DNA of 64,000 bases from Platerodrilus igneus (taxonomy: Eukaryota; Arthropoda; Insecta; Coleoptera; Lycidae): positions 2,987,160-3,051,159 of the forward strand of contig JARFIW010000488.1 of assembly GCA_036346225.1 (NCBI GenBank). The letters run 5' to 3'. Positions 11,063 through 22,921 of the stretch are shown here, in pieces; the stretch's first letter is position 1; every line of letters begins with the position of its first letter. The notes under the pieces were generated by a model. The model was given only the letters and a program-made list of their open reading frames with translations, made no database searches and was not told the DNA's origin. A program made the position numbers and the translations under genes.

Positions 11063-12956
11063 TCGCTCTGAACTTTGTTACTTTACTCTGTGCTTCGTCG
11101 GTACATGTACAATTTCTTTGTCATTTTACTCCACCTTGTACGATTAATTACTTACGTACAGAGTATCTTAAAATGGTTATATTAATAGGAAACAAAAAAT
11201 GGATTACGCATCCTGTATTTCATCTTTCGAGAAGAACTGTATGTTGTAAGTCAAATTTACAGTTTGTTTTTTGTTTTCCAGTTAAAGCCGAATGTTCGAT
11301 TATCTGAATTTTTGATACATACATACATACAAATACGAAGTAAATAAATCGATTAGTGAAAACAGCGTTCTTCCATCTTTTCCCTGTAAACAGTTATTAA
11401 CGATCAAAATGGGTCAGAATTTCCTGAGATATCCTGTATCGGAATTGCTATGGAAATTACAGTTTGAACAACTTCCCATAATTAGAGATAAAAAAAAATT
11501 GTATCAACCTTACTAAACAGAAACAGTTTACTGTATTTCTGTATTTCACGGCCTACATCATACGCAGCTGGTGTGTGACACTGTTAGGCTTGAAATTATT
11601 CCTGATTGCATTTTTTACGGTTTTTTCTTCTCTTTGTTCATTTCCTTTGTGATTATTGAATTGAGACAGGCTTACTGTTATTTATTCCTGTTACTTGTAC
11701 GTTATTTCTTATTTACTGCACTGAATATACCAGGACGAGCTGTCCTGTACTGAACCTTGATTGTTGCCCAACTGAAGAATGTCAGTAACTATAAAAATAT
11801 CATATAAGCAATTTTTAATCCCTTTAGTAAAATAAAGAGAAGTTGTTTAGTGATCGTTATTATGCTTTTGTATGTGTCTGCCAAAGTTATTAATTTATAA
11901 GTAGTTCATCGTAGATTTGGCGGCGCTCTACTAGTGATGTTCTTCTTAAAATTTCCAACCATGATGTATACGCTGTACTATTACCTTTAAACCACTGTTT
12001 TGTGTAACACCGACCTGGAAACTTCGGGTAGCGGTAGAACTGCGGGAGCCACTTCGCGAAGTTCGTGCTCAAATTTGAAATCACTTTTCCAGTATTGAAT
12101 TAATGCTAGTACACGTGGGCCAATTAGTAGACGCTGCCGGTTAACCTTACCATTTTTTCAAGTATGTCAGAGACCTTGTTTGGAAATACTTATAGTTAAA
12201 TATTTGTCCAAAATAAAACGCGTTTTATTTATTATATATTGTATACCCATTTGATTTACTACCGTATCATATCTATTGAACGTTCTCTATTTATTAATGA
12301 CAGTCTTCTTTCTTTCTCCCTTTTCCGCCTATCTTGGTGATCGAATACAACTCCATAGTTTCGCTGTGGTACCGCGAAGTTTGTCTTTTATCCTACGGCG
12401 CATCCTTAGCGCCTACCAAGCTCTTGTGTGTTCTGCTTACTCTACTCTACTGCTGGATAATTTCTTTTCCACCGACCTCACTTTTTCATTCAGCCGCTTC
12501 CTATCCTCCTTTCGTTTCTATAATTTGTCCCATTCTTGTTTACGACACCGCACTTTTGGGATACTCTCCTGCAAGTATGTGTCAAAAAAAAATTTAAATT
12601 TGTATTTTTTGATAAATCTAATGTTACAAAATATTCGGATATGTTTTTTTTTCTATTTTGGGTGGCGAGGAATCAATATGAGTTTAAAAATTCCATCACA
12701 GCAAAATCACAAGCAAAAAACGCTATTAAAAGTGTTCAAAAATATTTACTTTATTTTTGAAAATAAAAAAAGCGCGACTTTTTCAATATGAAAATCCTGG
12801 ATAAAAACGGAGCAGGAACAGGAGTGAATTAAACTATGTTAACCCTTTTCCTTTACTGGCAGCTTTGTTTAACGATAAATGTATTACAGTGAAAAAACAG
12901 AATCTGCGAAAATTGTAGATGTTTGCTCATTTATTAGTTCCAACAGCATTTAATGT
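11063..12956. other. No gene recognised
   Basis: About 1.9 kb without transposon motifs. A 64-codon minus-strand ORF at 11890-12084 (start FxxWLPQFYRYPKFPG-like) has a fairly non-repetitive sequence but no family I can name. The overlapping plus-strand ORFs at 12276-12791 are rich in Phe, Ser and Leu and look like chance readings of T-rich DNA. Confidence 0.4.
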
Positions 12957-12992
12957 CTAATAACTAGGGGTGGGCAATACGGGATTTTGCGT

Positions 12993-13316
12993 ATCGAATA
13001 TCGATACATATTCTATATCGATATGTATCGATATATCGAATATCGATATATATCGATACGTATCGATGCGTATCGATACGTATCGATGCGTATCGACATG
13101 TATCGGTGCGTATCGATACATATCGATTCGTATCGATGCGTATCGATACGTATCGATGCGTATCGGTGCGTATCGATACGTATCGATGCATATCGATACG
13201 TATAGATACGTAGCGGTACGTATAGATATATATAGTGATTCGTATCGGAACGTTTAGATGTGTAGAGTAAGTATACATATCGAGACGTAGCGATACCTAT
13301 CGGTACGAATCGATAC
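12993..13316. repeat. TATCGATACG-type array 1
   Basis: About 32 imperfect 10-bp units. TATCGATA is exactly the DRE consensus bound by DREF in Drosophila, and CGATA is the BEAF-32 core. Whether either protein binds here is unknown. Units degrade toward the right (for example TAGATACGTAGCGG). Confidence 0.9.
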
Positions 13317-13497
13317 GCATCTATAAATTTTTCTACTCTTTCTTTGGGAATAAAATCACAAGATCGTTTTAAAATAATGTATTTACTGACAATTCGAGCT
13401 TTCACTTAAGATTGTTTGTTATCAAAATAATTAAAGTTTCAAGTTTAATATTTGTGACATAAGTATGTATACAGGGGTGAGCAATACGGAATTTTGC

Positions 13498-13692
13498 GTA
13501 TCGAATATCGATACATATTCTATATCGAATATCGATACGTATCGATACGTATCTATGCGTATCGATACGTATTGATGCGTATCGATACATATCGATACGT
13601 ATCGATACATATCGAGTATCGATATATCTATATTTATTTTTTGCTGTATCGGGGGGGTCGATACGAGGGTCGTATCGATATATCGATACGAC
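13498..13692. repeat. TATCGATACG-type array 2
   Basis: Same unit as array 1, starting from the same GCGTATCGAATATCGATAC lead-in. It ends with an inverted flourish around a run of seven G near 13650, and then the right terminus. Confidence 0.9.
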
Positions 13693-13712
13693 GACCCAGC
13701 CCTACTAATAAC

Positions 13713-14479
13713 TACTAAAATGTCAATAATCACAGACAGTATGTGACGCAAGTTTATTACTTCTTGAAATATTAAGTAATCGAAATGAGTTTATTAACGT
13801 TGATTAGTTAAAGGAGCTTTTAGCACGAAACGCCCTTCAGGGGCTACTCCAATATGATATTAAATTAGAATAAAGAATTAAAATAGTAAAGCACCTGAAT
13901 ATTTTATACGACCAGTAATAAAGGTCCGAACTTTACACTCGTATTAAATTTACAAAACTACAGATGGACATTCGTATTAACGTTATTTGTATACACCTCA
14001 ATTATGGTAGATTACCCCTAATAATCATATACTCATAAATAATAGCCAAAAAAAGTGCTGCAAACGTAGACGACTGGGGCAGTTATCAGTATCCAATGTA
14101 AAAGTGTGAGAACAAGATAACGGTTCATATCAGTATTAGAACGTTGGCCTTAAATATCAAGCAGTTAAACGCACTATCCCGTTAGTACGAAGGCTGCGGG
14201 CGATAACCCTGTGGTGTTGAAAATAATAAACATCACGGATAATAAAGCAGGGAATATATCATCTTCAGTTATTCGAGAACAGAGATCGAGTAGAGCTTCG
14301 AATGCGATTGACACTGAACCGTTGCCGTACGGGACAAGGTCGATAATTCGGAAATTCGCGACGGTATTTGATGGTTTGTTTATTTGTTTTTAATGTTTTT
14401 CAGTATCATTATTCAGGTATTTACCGAAACATAGAAATAGAAATAATTAAATAACCATTTAGTTATTTATAGTTATAAA
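13713..14479. other. No gene recognised
   Basis: AT-rich spacer. A 60-codon ORF at 14211-14393 is unremarkable. Confidence 0.4.
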
Positions 14480-14778
14480 ATAGGCCCCTACATGTGATTT
14501 TCCAATGCTCCACCCGCTACTACATTGGCCAGGAAGCGAGTTTTTCTTACCAAAAAGGTTTGAATTTTGCCGAACCCTTGCTGTTACAAGCAAGGTAGAG
14601 ATCTTTAAGGTGCGTGACAACGCTCACACACGGGACCTCCATTTTACCTCTCATCCGAACGAAGGCGTATTTTAGTAAAAAATGCTCGCCTAACATTTTC
14701 AAGCGGACCTGTCGGAATTCGAACCCGGGACCTTGAGCGTAGTAGTCACACTTCTACCAACTACGCCACGAAGCCGCC
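14480..14778 (-). mobile_element. tRNA-derived SINE (second family)
   Basis: On the minus strand a tRNA-like head (14778 to 14703) carries an A-box (TGGCGTAGTTGG) and a near-perfect B-box (GGTTCGAATTCC at 14725-14714). It is followed by about 220 bases of body that include the hairpin CTTGCTTGTAACAGCAAG. The head cannot fold its acceptor stem well, as is usual for SINEs. The downstream limit is estimated. The body is unlike the SINE at the window start, so these are two families. Confidence 0.65.
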
Positions 14779-15339
14779 TATTAAGTAGGCCACAGAAAAG
14801 GCAAAGTTCAACTGTAAAGTACTTTTACAAATAACCTCTGCTGAAGCTAAAATTAAGAGTATTGAAAAGTAGTGAAGTAGACTAATGGCAGACAAATAAT
14901 GCAAAACACACGAACTAAAAGGAAAGTAAGAAAAATTTGAGAAAGCAAACTAGTAAAATCATATAACTAAGTCTTTTCCCAGCTGGGGTGAATACATGTT
15001 CTTTTATCCGTGAGATCGTGATCACAATACTAAACAGAAGCTCGTAAAAACGATAGTTGAATAATAAAAAAAAGTATAAACAATAAGAAGTAAGTAAGCT
15101 TGACAAGTGATGCGAAAATTAGGATATTGGAATACAACATGGGAAATGGGCAAGATTAAGAAGCTATTGTGTAATTTAAATTTGGATTTTTTTTAAGAAA
15201 CCAAGAGAGCGATAATCAAAGAGTAAAGAATTATGTAACAATCACATTATAGACAAAACATGGCAGTGTAAACAAAAATTATTCCTTCGTGAATATCAGA
15301 TAGCAAATTGGACCACCATATATCATAAAACCTTACCTG
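14779..15339. other. No gene recognised
   Basis: AT-rich; the minus-strand ORF at 14915-15106 is Phe/Leu-rich and probably meaningless. Confidence 0.4.
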
Positions 15340-15620
15340 ATATCACAAGGTCGAGAATTTCTTATTAACAATGGAAGCCCAAGGTAAAGTTGGATGGAAA
15401 ACGGCTTGAGGAAAAGAAAAACTCTTTAGAGATAAACGGCTAGTAGAGTGTTAGCTCTGGGTAGATCATGAGCTTGGGTCATGGGATGTCTGTTGACCAA
15501 AAATGTAGATAATGAGCGCCACCGTATTTTTCAATACAACAACCTACAAAAATTATCTGTACTTGTATTAGGGGAATGCGGAAACCTTAAATGTACACCG
15601 CTTATATAGCCACAAAACCT
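15340..15620 (-). repeat. Diverged relative of the 57175-59221 LTR-like element
   Basis: Blocks such as AAGCCCAAGGTAAA, ACGGCTT, GAGCTTGGGTC and GAGCGCCACCGTAT recur in the same order and spacing at 57265-57410 (AAGCCCAGGGTAAA, GCGGCTT, GAGCTAGGGTC, GAACGCCACCGTAT). The flanking sequence also aligns loosely. Identity is only moderate, so this is an old copy; its ends are not visible. Confidence 0.5.
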
Positions 15621-17399
15621 GAATTTCACCCTTGTAAAGCACTTACCAAAATCTCAATTACCAGATGTCTGACAGATGTCTCGGCTTAACCTGTGAACAT
15701 ATAAATGCACAACTTGGACACCGTTTGTGTCCTTAAAAAAATATTCACCAAAAATAATATAACAGAATTTAAGTTCCAAAAGTATACACCCAGGGTATTT
15801 GTTATCATTAGACACAATGTTTGCTCATGAATGACCTATAAATTTTACTTGAATTTTTAATAATAAAAGAGTTATGCAAAAATGGATTGTATTCCATTAA
15901 ATTCACTTGATTTGTTTTATCATAATCTTTTCAACTAAAATGTTTATAGAACAGAAAATTAGTATGGTTCTGTATTCAAAAAAAATAAAGATCTCTAAAT
16001 TGAATATTTCTGAATAAATTTACTATAAAGTTTGAGCTCGCGTAATAATTCACATTACATATTTTAGTGTTTAGCCATATGTAGTACTACGTCGACTTCA
16101 CAATTAAATTTAATTATTTAACGTCTTATAAAATTGCATCTTTCAACATAGAGTTAGTTTTACTTAATATGTATAAAGAAAATTCATCACATTGTTTAAG
16201 AATCAAATTACATGACCTCAAAATTACTAAAGATATTTTAGAAATAACGTAAAATAACACGTGATATTTAAATTGGATAGCTAGATATTTTTGACATCAT
16301 ATGTCAATAACAACTTTTTCAGTGTAGTCAACGCTATCTGTTTGTGAAATAACAACGATAAGCAAACTGCATAGCCATCTTTAAAATTTTGCAAGATTAC
16401 AAGTATATTAAGGAATCATTCTTTTTCTGAATAATTTTTAAGTTAACTAAAACAAGGTAAAACTTCAACCTTCTATGTTTCGTAAAACATTGAAATAATT
16501 ATAATTGGGATTAAGGACTAAATATCACTCACGTGTCAAAGTACAGTGCGACCAAAAGAAATTGAACTCATGACATCAGATGTGGAATATTCCATAAACA
16601 TCTGCGATGCACAAACAGGAAACACATCATTACGAATGAATATAACACTGGAACTATAAAAGATCTGCTGAACAAAACATTATTTAACCAAACTAATTCT
16701 TCATTAAGTACGTCCTATAATTTTCTTGTATTTCAAATCTCAAACTAAATTTTCATTTTAGCACCATATACGGTATTTACGATATTGACGATATTGTACT
16801 ATGAGGAAAACATTAATAAAATTTATTTAATTAATTATACCAACTGTTTTAATGATGGGGGGACCTCTATTTTTTTCGGCCAGCAGGAATCTATTGAGCT
16901 GCTACAGGTGGAACACAAAATGAAATCTGCACACTACAGCTGCCAAGAACCATATTCCGACACGAAGGTTAAATCAATTATGTTTTCTTGCGGACCGTAT
17001 TACAGGCCATGTGCCTGTCTAACATCTTGACTTTTCCACGCCGCTGATAACAGCTTACCTGTTCAGACGCTGATAGAAAAGTGACCCGAAATGACAACTT
17101 GACGATTCTTATTATAGGACTTACACCTATAAAGCGAAGGAGCGCATATGCTATTGTAAATTTTATGAAATATTTTTAGTGATCAGGAGTTTATAAATTA
17201 TATTTTTATTTTATTGAGATATTATTTTAGATTAATAAGCAAAGAGTAAATGAACAAAAAAAATACGTTACAGCAGTGCTGTTTAGACGCATAGTTAAAC
17301 GTTCATTAATCCTCACGTTGAGTAGTTAACTAACTTATTCTTTAATGTAACAGAGTGAACTTCAGATAGCAACTTAAAATAACGCAGCCAAGGTTCTAC
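15621..17399. other. No gene recognised
   Basis: Part may be the rest of the old LTR-like copy. An 81-codon plus-strand ORF at 16785-17030 lies in locally GC-richer DNA, but has no domain I can identify. Confidence 0.4.
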
Positions 17400-18518
17400 G
17401 ATCATTCATTTTCAACCATTTAAGTTCATTGATCTTAGCAGAAATCTGATCAGACTTCCTAAGACCGAAAACAAAACGACAACAATAATTTTGTAGTATT
17501 TGAATCCTTTTTTGATTAATCACATCAATACAGGGGCCACAGAGAAAAAACAAGGATTCAACTAAAATTATTATTAGTATTAAACGTTAAATAATGACGC
17601 GATGGATAGAGTAATTTAAGAGAGGAGTGCCCTTTAATCATCAATTTAATCACATGTGAGTGAAACTTGAAATCACGGTCAAAGATAACTTCAAGAATTC
17701 TAGAAGAATTGACGACAGGTAATGGAATATTATCAATATGTGTGTTCGCATTTAAAGCTGCAGTGTCATATGTACAGTTGTGACAGAAGATCATTAGCTT
17801 GAATTTTTTAGAATTAAGAATCAGACTATAAGCCATTTGATACGGAACTAATGATTTGTTTTAGGTCCTCATTAATTCGCACTTGAGCATTCAAAATATA
17901 GCAAAAAGCAAAATTATAATAAATATGCTGTCATCCGCATAAGCTTAAATTTTAAAATTACCAACAGACTTAAGAAGGTTGAAGGTATAAGAAGAAAAAG
18001 TATAGGTCTAAGAATGGAACTTTGAAGAACCCCTCAGAAACCTGGCAGTGTAGTAGAATAGAGTAGTTAACCATAATTTTCTGGGCTCTGTTAGTGAGGT
18101 ATGCTTGTATAAGTTACACCGCTGACGGGTTAGCACCGTGAGATTTAAGTTTAGAGCACAACAACTTATAATTTACCGTATTGAATGCTTTCGAAAAATC
18201 AAGTAGAATAAGGAAGGTTAAGAGTCTATTGTCCCGCGCACGTAAAATATCATCAGAAACACGGGTAAAGTCATTTAAAACAATACAGCCATATAGCTGA
18301 AGATATAAACTTCTTTCTAGTATGTTAGACAAGGGATTCAAAATACTTATAATACTAAGCCCGACAGCAGTTTACAGTTAGAAATGGGTATGGGTATGGG
18401 TCTAACTATAGCCACTTTCTAAACAAAACATTGAACCCAATGCAGCTACTAACAGTACGAAGGATAACTTGTTTGATTATGGAAAGCAACACCTAGTCAT
18501 GGATAACGACAAGTTGAT
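17400..18518 (-). pseudogene. LINE reverse transcriptase relic, 3' part
   Basis: Minus-strand frames give the RT palm motif LLDFSKAFNTVNYKLLCSKL (18114-18341). Further on is AYADD (complement near 17933-17945), then a C-terminal stretch at 17558-17836 with NSKKFKLMIF and FDRDFKFHSHV. This is the motif order of jockey-like LINEs. Several frameshifts separate the pieces. The upstream part of the same coding region continues at 22372-22575 beyond an inserted element. Confidence 0.8.
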
Positions 18519-18690
18519 TAGGATGGACTCGGGCAGGGCCGGGCCGGGCTTTTAATAAGCCCGGCCCGGCCCGACGCAGAAAAGTGACCGGCCCGGCCCG
18601 AGGCCCGACCCGAAATGAAAACTGGCGGCCCGGCCCGGCGGACCGGGATATCCCGGCCCGAAATTTCGAGCCGGCCCGACTTTCATTCAG
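18519..18690. repeat. Left GC-rich array (GGCCCGGCCCG type)
   Basis: Imperfect tandem units of CCCGGCCCGG in an otherwise AT-rich window. The minus-strand ORF over it (18493-18726, Gly/Pro/Arg/Ala-rich) is a by-product. Confidence 0.9.
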
Positions 18691-21600
18691 TGAATGAGAA
18701 AATAGTTTTTCAGTTGTGTTCAACAAGTAACTATCACTATTTTGTTTGATTTAAGAGTATAATGATATTGAGTTACAATGAAGATACTTGTGGAACCTAC
18801 CGTAGTATATCATTTAATTGACGATGCTTTGAAAAATCCTAGAAATATGTAGCAAAAGTACAAAATGTTTAGCAATTTTCAATGTTTATGAAATTGGTAC
18901 ATACGGATTTTTATAGCGTTTTTTTATTTTGAGAAACTGAAACTTTTGGAATTGAACTTTGATCTATAATTTGACTGTCTTTGTTCTAGTTCTTTTAAAT
19001 TTTTAATTGACCGACTGACAAATCGTGCCAAAGTTCAAGATTTAACACTTTTGGTGAATTACTGAATGCAAAAAATTATATAAATTGTTTATAGGTCATA
19101 GTATAAACGGTACCAAACTTTATCGGCTAGGTACCTATTGTTATTAGAACTTAGTGAACCTTAAAGTCAAATAGTATACCAATTGTTTGCTTAAAAAAAT
19201 TATTCTTTAGAAATACACATTATCTGATGGAATAGAAGTAAAATGTGTTACATACCAAAATTTGGCAATGTACATTGTGAAATATGTAAATAAATTCCCG
19301 CGAATATTTTTTAAATGAACTTGTCAGTTTCCGTCGTCCCCGAGTCGCGCCTGCGCGGAGTGAATGGCGCAAGTGCGCGCGGTGTGATGAGACGTCTTTA
19401 AGCTACGAGACCTCAAGCCCAGAAAATCTATCTATGCAGAGTTGGTGTCTTTTCTCTTTTTAGGATGTAGGTTCCCTTCTACCTTATCTTCGTGTACCTC
19501 TACCTGTATCCTTCTCGTCCCACCTACGAACGAGCATAGAGGATGGACGGATGAAATTTTGTGTCAATTAGGCGTAGCGTACACACACAAAAACAACAAG
19601 GATCCCGAGATGTTAAGAAATACGAGTGAGCACCCGCTTTATTTATATTGTGCTTAAACTTCGACCATTATATCACTTTTAAAGGTGTTTGGTATTTGAT
19701 ACAAATGACGCGTAATTTGCCGCGTAATTATACGTTATATTAAACAATTGCGCAATAGTAAGAAACGCGGGAAACCGTACTAGATGAAGTAATTGTTTTA
19801 GGTTGAAAAGTTCTTTAAAAAATTATTACCAAAAGGTATAAATCAGTAGATCCTTTTATATACCTATAAAATGTTATTTACTGTATCTTTTTTTATGGCA
19901 CGAGTTCGATAATGGCATTATTATACATTTTTCCGCAATAAATAGAAAACTATATCTGCAGCCAAATTCTACTATTCAACAATAAACTAAGTGATAATCA
20001 TGCACGTAGCTAGAGGGTAAGGTACTTAGAAGGCTACCTTCCCCAATATTCTAGCCCAGCCCAAGAAGGGCGTTCAGAAAACGCTAAAAATAAACTTGTA
20101 TTTAGAAGATGATTAATGACTGTTCAGTCGCCCCCAACAAAAGACTAGTTACGTTACTGGTGATAATTTCAAAGTATTCAAAGTACGAAATTCAAAATTT
20201 CATGTACCCTAGAAGTGTCTGCTATAACTATAGTTTACAAATAGACGATTAACGTATTGTTTTCAAAAGTTTGATTGAAATCGTTATTTTAAAATACATG
20301 CAGCAGTAAAGAATCTAACGCTAATTAATATATACTACATGATAGCATTTAAATAGTTATTTGTATATCAAGGCCGCGAGATTGGTTTTTAGTGTACCGA
20401 GAGAAAGTTTATCGAATAGATCGCTTGCGACGGAAGCAATATTATCTCGAGGTCCCTTAAATAATTTCGTGGTATAGGTGCAACCGTTCATGGTTTTATT
20501 ACAAAAATTTTTCACTTAACTGATTAAGCTATAGCTAGAATTTATATGTTTATATAGTGGCTTTACATCACACGTTGCTATGGAAATGATATATTTAAAA
20601 CACCGACAGTATTCTTAACAAATTTCTGAAAAATGTCAGGCTGCCCTAGAATTTCTTATACTATTTCAGAGCAAGTGTTTTTTCCTTTACTCTTTATTTT
20701 TACATATATGTTTGTATTCTATATCTATAGGTTATGTTTTAAAAATAAATAAAGAATTAATCTCGTTTGTGATTAGGTGATCTATAAAACATGTTTAACT
20801 ATATTGGAAAATATCAAAAAAATTCTATTCACACTGTGGGGTGGTAAGGTGATCTAGATATGTTAATTATAGGGAAGGACCAATTGCTTTTTGTAGCAAT
20901 ACCGATGGCAGTGTAGCGGTTATGTAATAAATAAAGCAACTACGACAAACTACTTAATAAAGGATATAAATACCTTAAAGCCTGTGCCGCTCAGGGCAAT
21001 AAAAGTCACACACAAAAGGTTAGCGGACAACTAAGAACACGCACGCTCGTTGTGGTGTCGCCTTCAAAAGCTCTCATACAACTGTCTTCTGCAATCGTCC
21101 GAGCACGACTGATTGTTACTTCACGCACTCGCACTACTGGCATAAGGTTTCACTAAAAACTGTAGAGTACCCGCACTAATGGTATATATTGTCACCACCA
21201 CCAAATTGTTCAATGATGACGTAACACACACAAAGATGAACCTTTTTTTTTATTATTTGAATCTTTCATTTCCCACTGATTCGATAACATTTGTATTGTT
21301 GTCAAACTGTTTTCACGGAATACTCTTCTAGTTTACTTCAAGACACTGTTTTTTACTTCTTGCCAAGCCTATAGTATATCTGTTTTCAAAAGGATTTTTA
21401 CACATTACTTCTAGGAAAAGCATTACAAAACAGCATCCTCGTATTTAGAGCGTTGACGTTTTATATCTTTTTCGTGTTATAAACTTGGATATTATATCTC
21501 TAAATTTAATTACGTAAACAACGCTACAAAAAGCTATTTAATTTCACAATATCTATACAGAAAGCAGACAATTAAATGTAAGTTTGTACGTTAGGCATTT

Positions 21601-22160
21601 GGTATAGTTGTCAAAATTAAAGTGCCTTAAATAAAAGCATTCCTTGCCTGTATTTAAATTAAATAACGAGGTCCTGTATTTTAATACAGTACAAACATTA
21701 AAGGTGTGTTAATTGCGCATGTGTAAATGTCAAATAAGGATAAACTTTGTTAAAAAATTGGTAAAATGAACGTTGCAATAACTCTCTGGTGTTTTATGCA
21801 GTATACATAAACTATACACGCGATTGATAATATCGACGTTCACAGTATGATTGAAATTTGAAGTATATACATATACATAATATAAATCGTACAAACTTTT
21901 GAATTATGAATAAATCACCTAGTTCAATGTTCCTGGGCATTTTTAACTTGCCTAAAGTACAACATGAGGTACATTAAATAGGACTAGAAAAAAATATTCG
22001 GGATACAAAGTGAGTTATAATATCACGTCTCCTTTACACTAACCAAGACGAAAAACTGGTTATTAATGGGTTCATGAAGAGACTACGTGAAAATATAATT
22101 AAGAACGTTTACTTACTCAATGTGAGATAGAAGCGAAAGGACAGTTGAGTATCTATCTAC
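18691..22160. other. Interior of the hAT-like element, no gene recognised
   Basis: No transposase motif on either strand. A 71-codon ORF at 19442-19657 follows the CpG-rich patch but matches nothing I know. The 20880-21180 stretch is less AT-rich and again without motifs. Confidence 0.45.
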
Positions 22161-22164
22161 ACAT

Positions 22165-22371
22165 GCGTTTTTCGGCCCGAAAAATGTAGGCCGGCCCGAA
22201 TCGTTTGGCCCAGGCCGACCCGAAAAAAGATAGGCCCGGCCCGGCCCCGGCCCGAATAAAGTAGTCAACGGCCCAGCCCGGATTCGAGCCCGAAATCGGG
22301 CCGGGCACGGGCCGGGACGGGCCGGGCACGAGCCGGGACGGCCCGAAAGCCCGAGCCCGAGTCCATCCCTA
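22165..22371. repeat. Right GC-rich array, inverted relative to the left
   Basis: GGGCCGGGCACGGGCC and related units end in CGAGTCCATCCCTA. Confidence 0.9.
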
Positions 22372-22575
22372 AAGTTGATTTAAGACATTACGTAATTCCT
22401 AACAATAACCAACTTGTAATCAAAGCTGTTAGAAGTATTGTTATAATAGTTAATTCTATCTTTATATAAGTCGCAGTTTGCTTTATAGATTGATGAGAAA
22501 TAATTGTTTATTTCATCAGAGTTAGACAGTTCAGAAACCAAGAGAACATTACCTAAATTTACAACTTATAAGGAG
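22372..22575 (-). pseudogene. LINE relic, upstream part split from 17400-18518
   Basis: The minus-strand frame includes VLLVSELSNSDEINNYFSSI and then DYKLVIV. This is the linker before RT in jockey-type LINEs, where DxxNxxF strings are common. Its position across the hAT-like insertion and the shared AAGTTGAT join it to the RT pieces at lower coordinates. Confidence 0.6.
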
Positions 22576-22599
22576 CTTAAGTTTGTCTAGCATTATTAA

Positions 22600-22921
22600 C
22601 CTCTCTCGGTCCGAAAAGTTCCGGACATCTATCATTTCTCAAAAACTAATAATATTAGAATTTTTAAACTTCTGCAATACTAGGTAGAACTACCGGCATT
22701 AAACTTCTTTTAAGTTTTGCAATTCTTTAATTTTTTAATGCAGAGGTTTGTGTCGGCAAGGGGCTTTTGAAATGTGGTTATAATTGTGGTTACTAAGATT
22801 TGCAAAAATTAAAAGAAGTTTAATGCCGGTAGTTCCATCTTGTATTGCAGAGGTTTAAAAATTCTAATATCATTAGTTTTTGAAAAATGATAAATGTCCG
22901 AAACTTCTCGGACCGAGAGAT
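22600..22921. mobile_element. Foldback/MITE element with TTAA flanks
   Basis: Inverted arms of about 120 bases begin CTCTCGGTCCGA(A/G)AAGTT on both sides and surround an 80-base centre. TTAA stands at 22596-22599 and 22922-22925. A TTAA target fits piggyBac-type MITEs, but the termini do not obviously show the usual CCC start, so the superfamily is uncertain. Confidence 0.75.

Larger units (their letters stand above)
12965..13704. mobile_element. Non-autonomous hAT-like element made of TATCGATACG arrays
   Basis: An 8-bp duplication, CTAATAAC, lies at 12957-12964 and 13705-13712. The element starts TAGGGGTGGGC and ends with the complement of TAGGGCTGGG, so it has short inverted ends and an 8-bp target duplication like hAT elements. 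Inside are two arrays of a 10-bp TATCGATACG-type repeat, separated by about 150 bases of ordinary sequence. The second array is preceded by an internal copy of the left end (CAGGGGTGAGCAATACGG). No transposase is encoded; the ORFs across the arrays are repeat artefacts. Confidence 0.75.
18519..22371. mobile_element. Large non-autonomous hAT-like element with GC-rich subterminal arrays
   Basis: An 8-bp target duplication, AAGTTGAT, lies at 18511-18518 and 22372-22379. The termini are TAGGATGGACTCGGGC and, from the right, TAGGGATGGACTCGGGC. Inside each end is a 170-200-bp array of GGCCCGGCCCG-like repeats. The 3.4-kb centre has no ORF with a recognisable domain and is AT-rich apart from a CG-rich patch near 19340-19385. 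It interrupts a LINE, whose RT-region sequence resumes on both sides. The terminus resembles that of the 12965 element, suggesting a related transposase source. Confidence 0.8.

Noticed and set aside
12276..12791. 171-codon ORF as a host gene
   Set aside because: It is Phe/Ser/Leu-rich, reads T-rich DNA, overlaps other ORFs on the same strand and has no domain.
12964..13751. Several 70-130-codon ORFs on both strands with RYVSIRID-type repeats
   Set aside because: They are translations of the 10-bp TATCGATACG array in different frames and carry no independent coding evidence.
18385..18402. GGGTATGGGTATGGGT, resembling a telomere-like repeat
   Set aside because: Only about three units inside a LINE relic, and it is not the insect TTAGG repeat.
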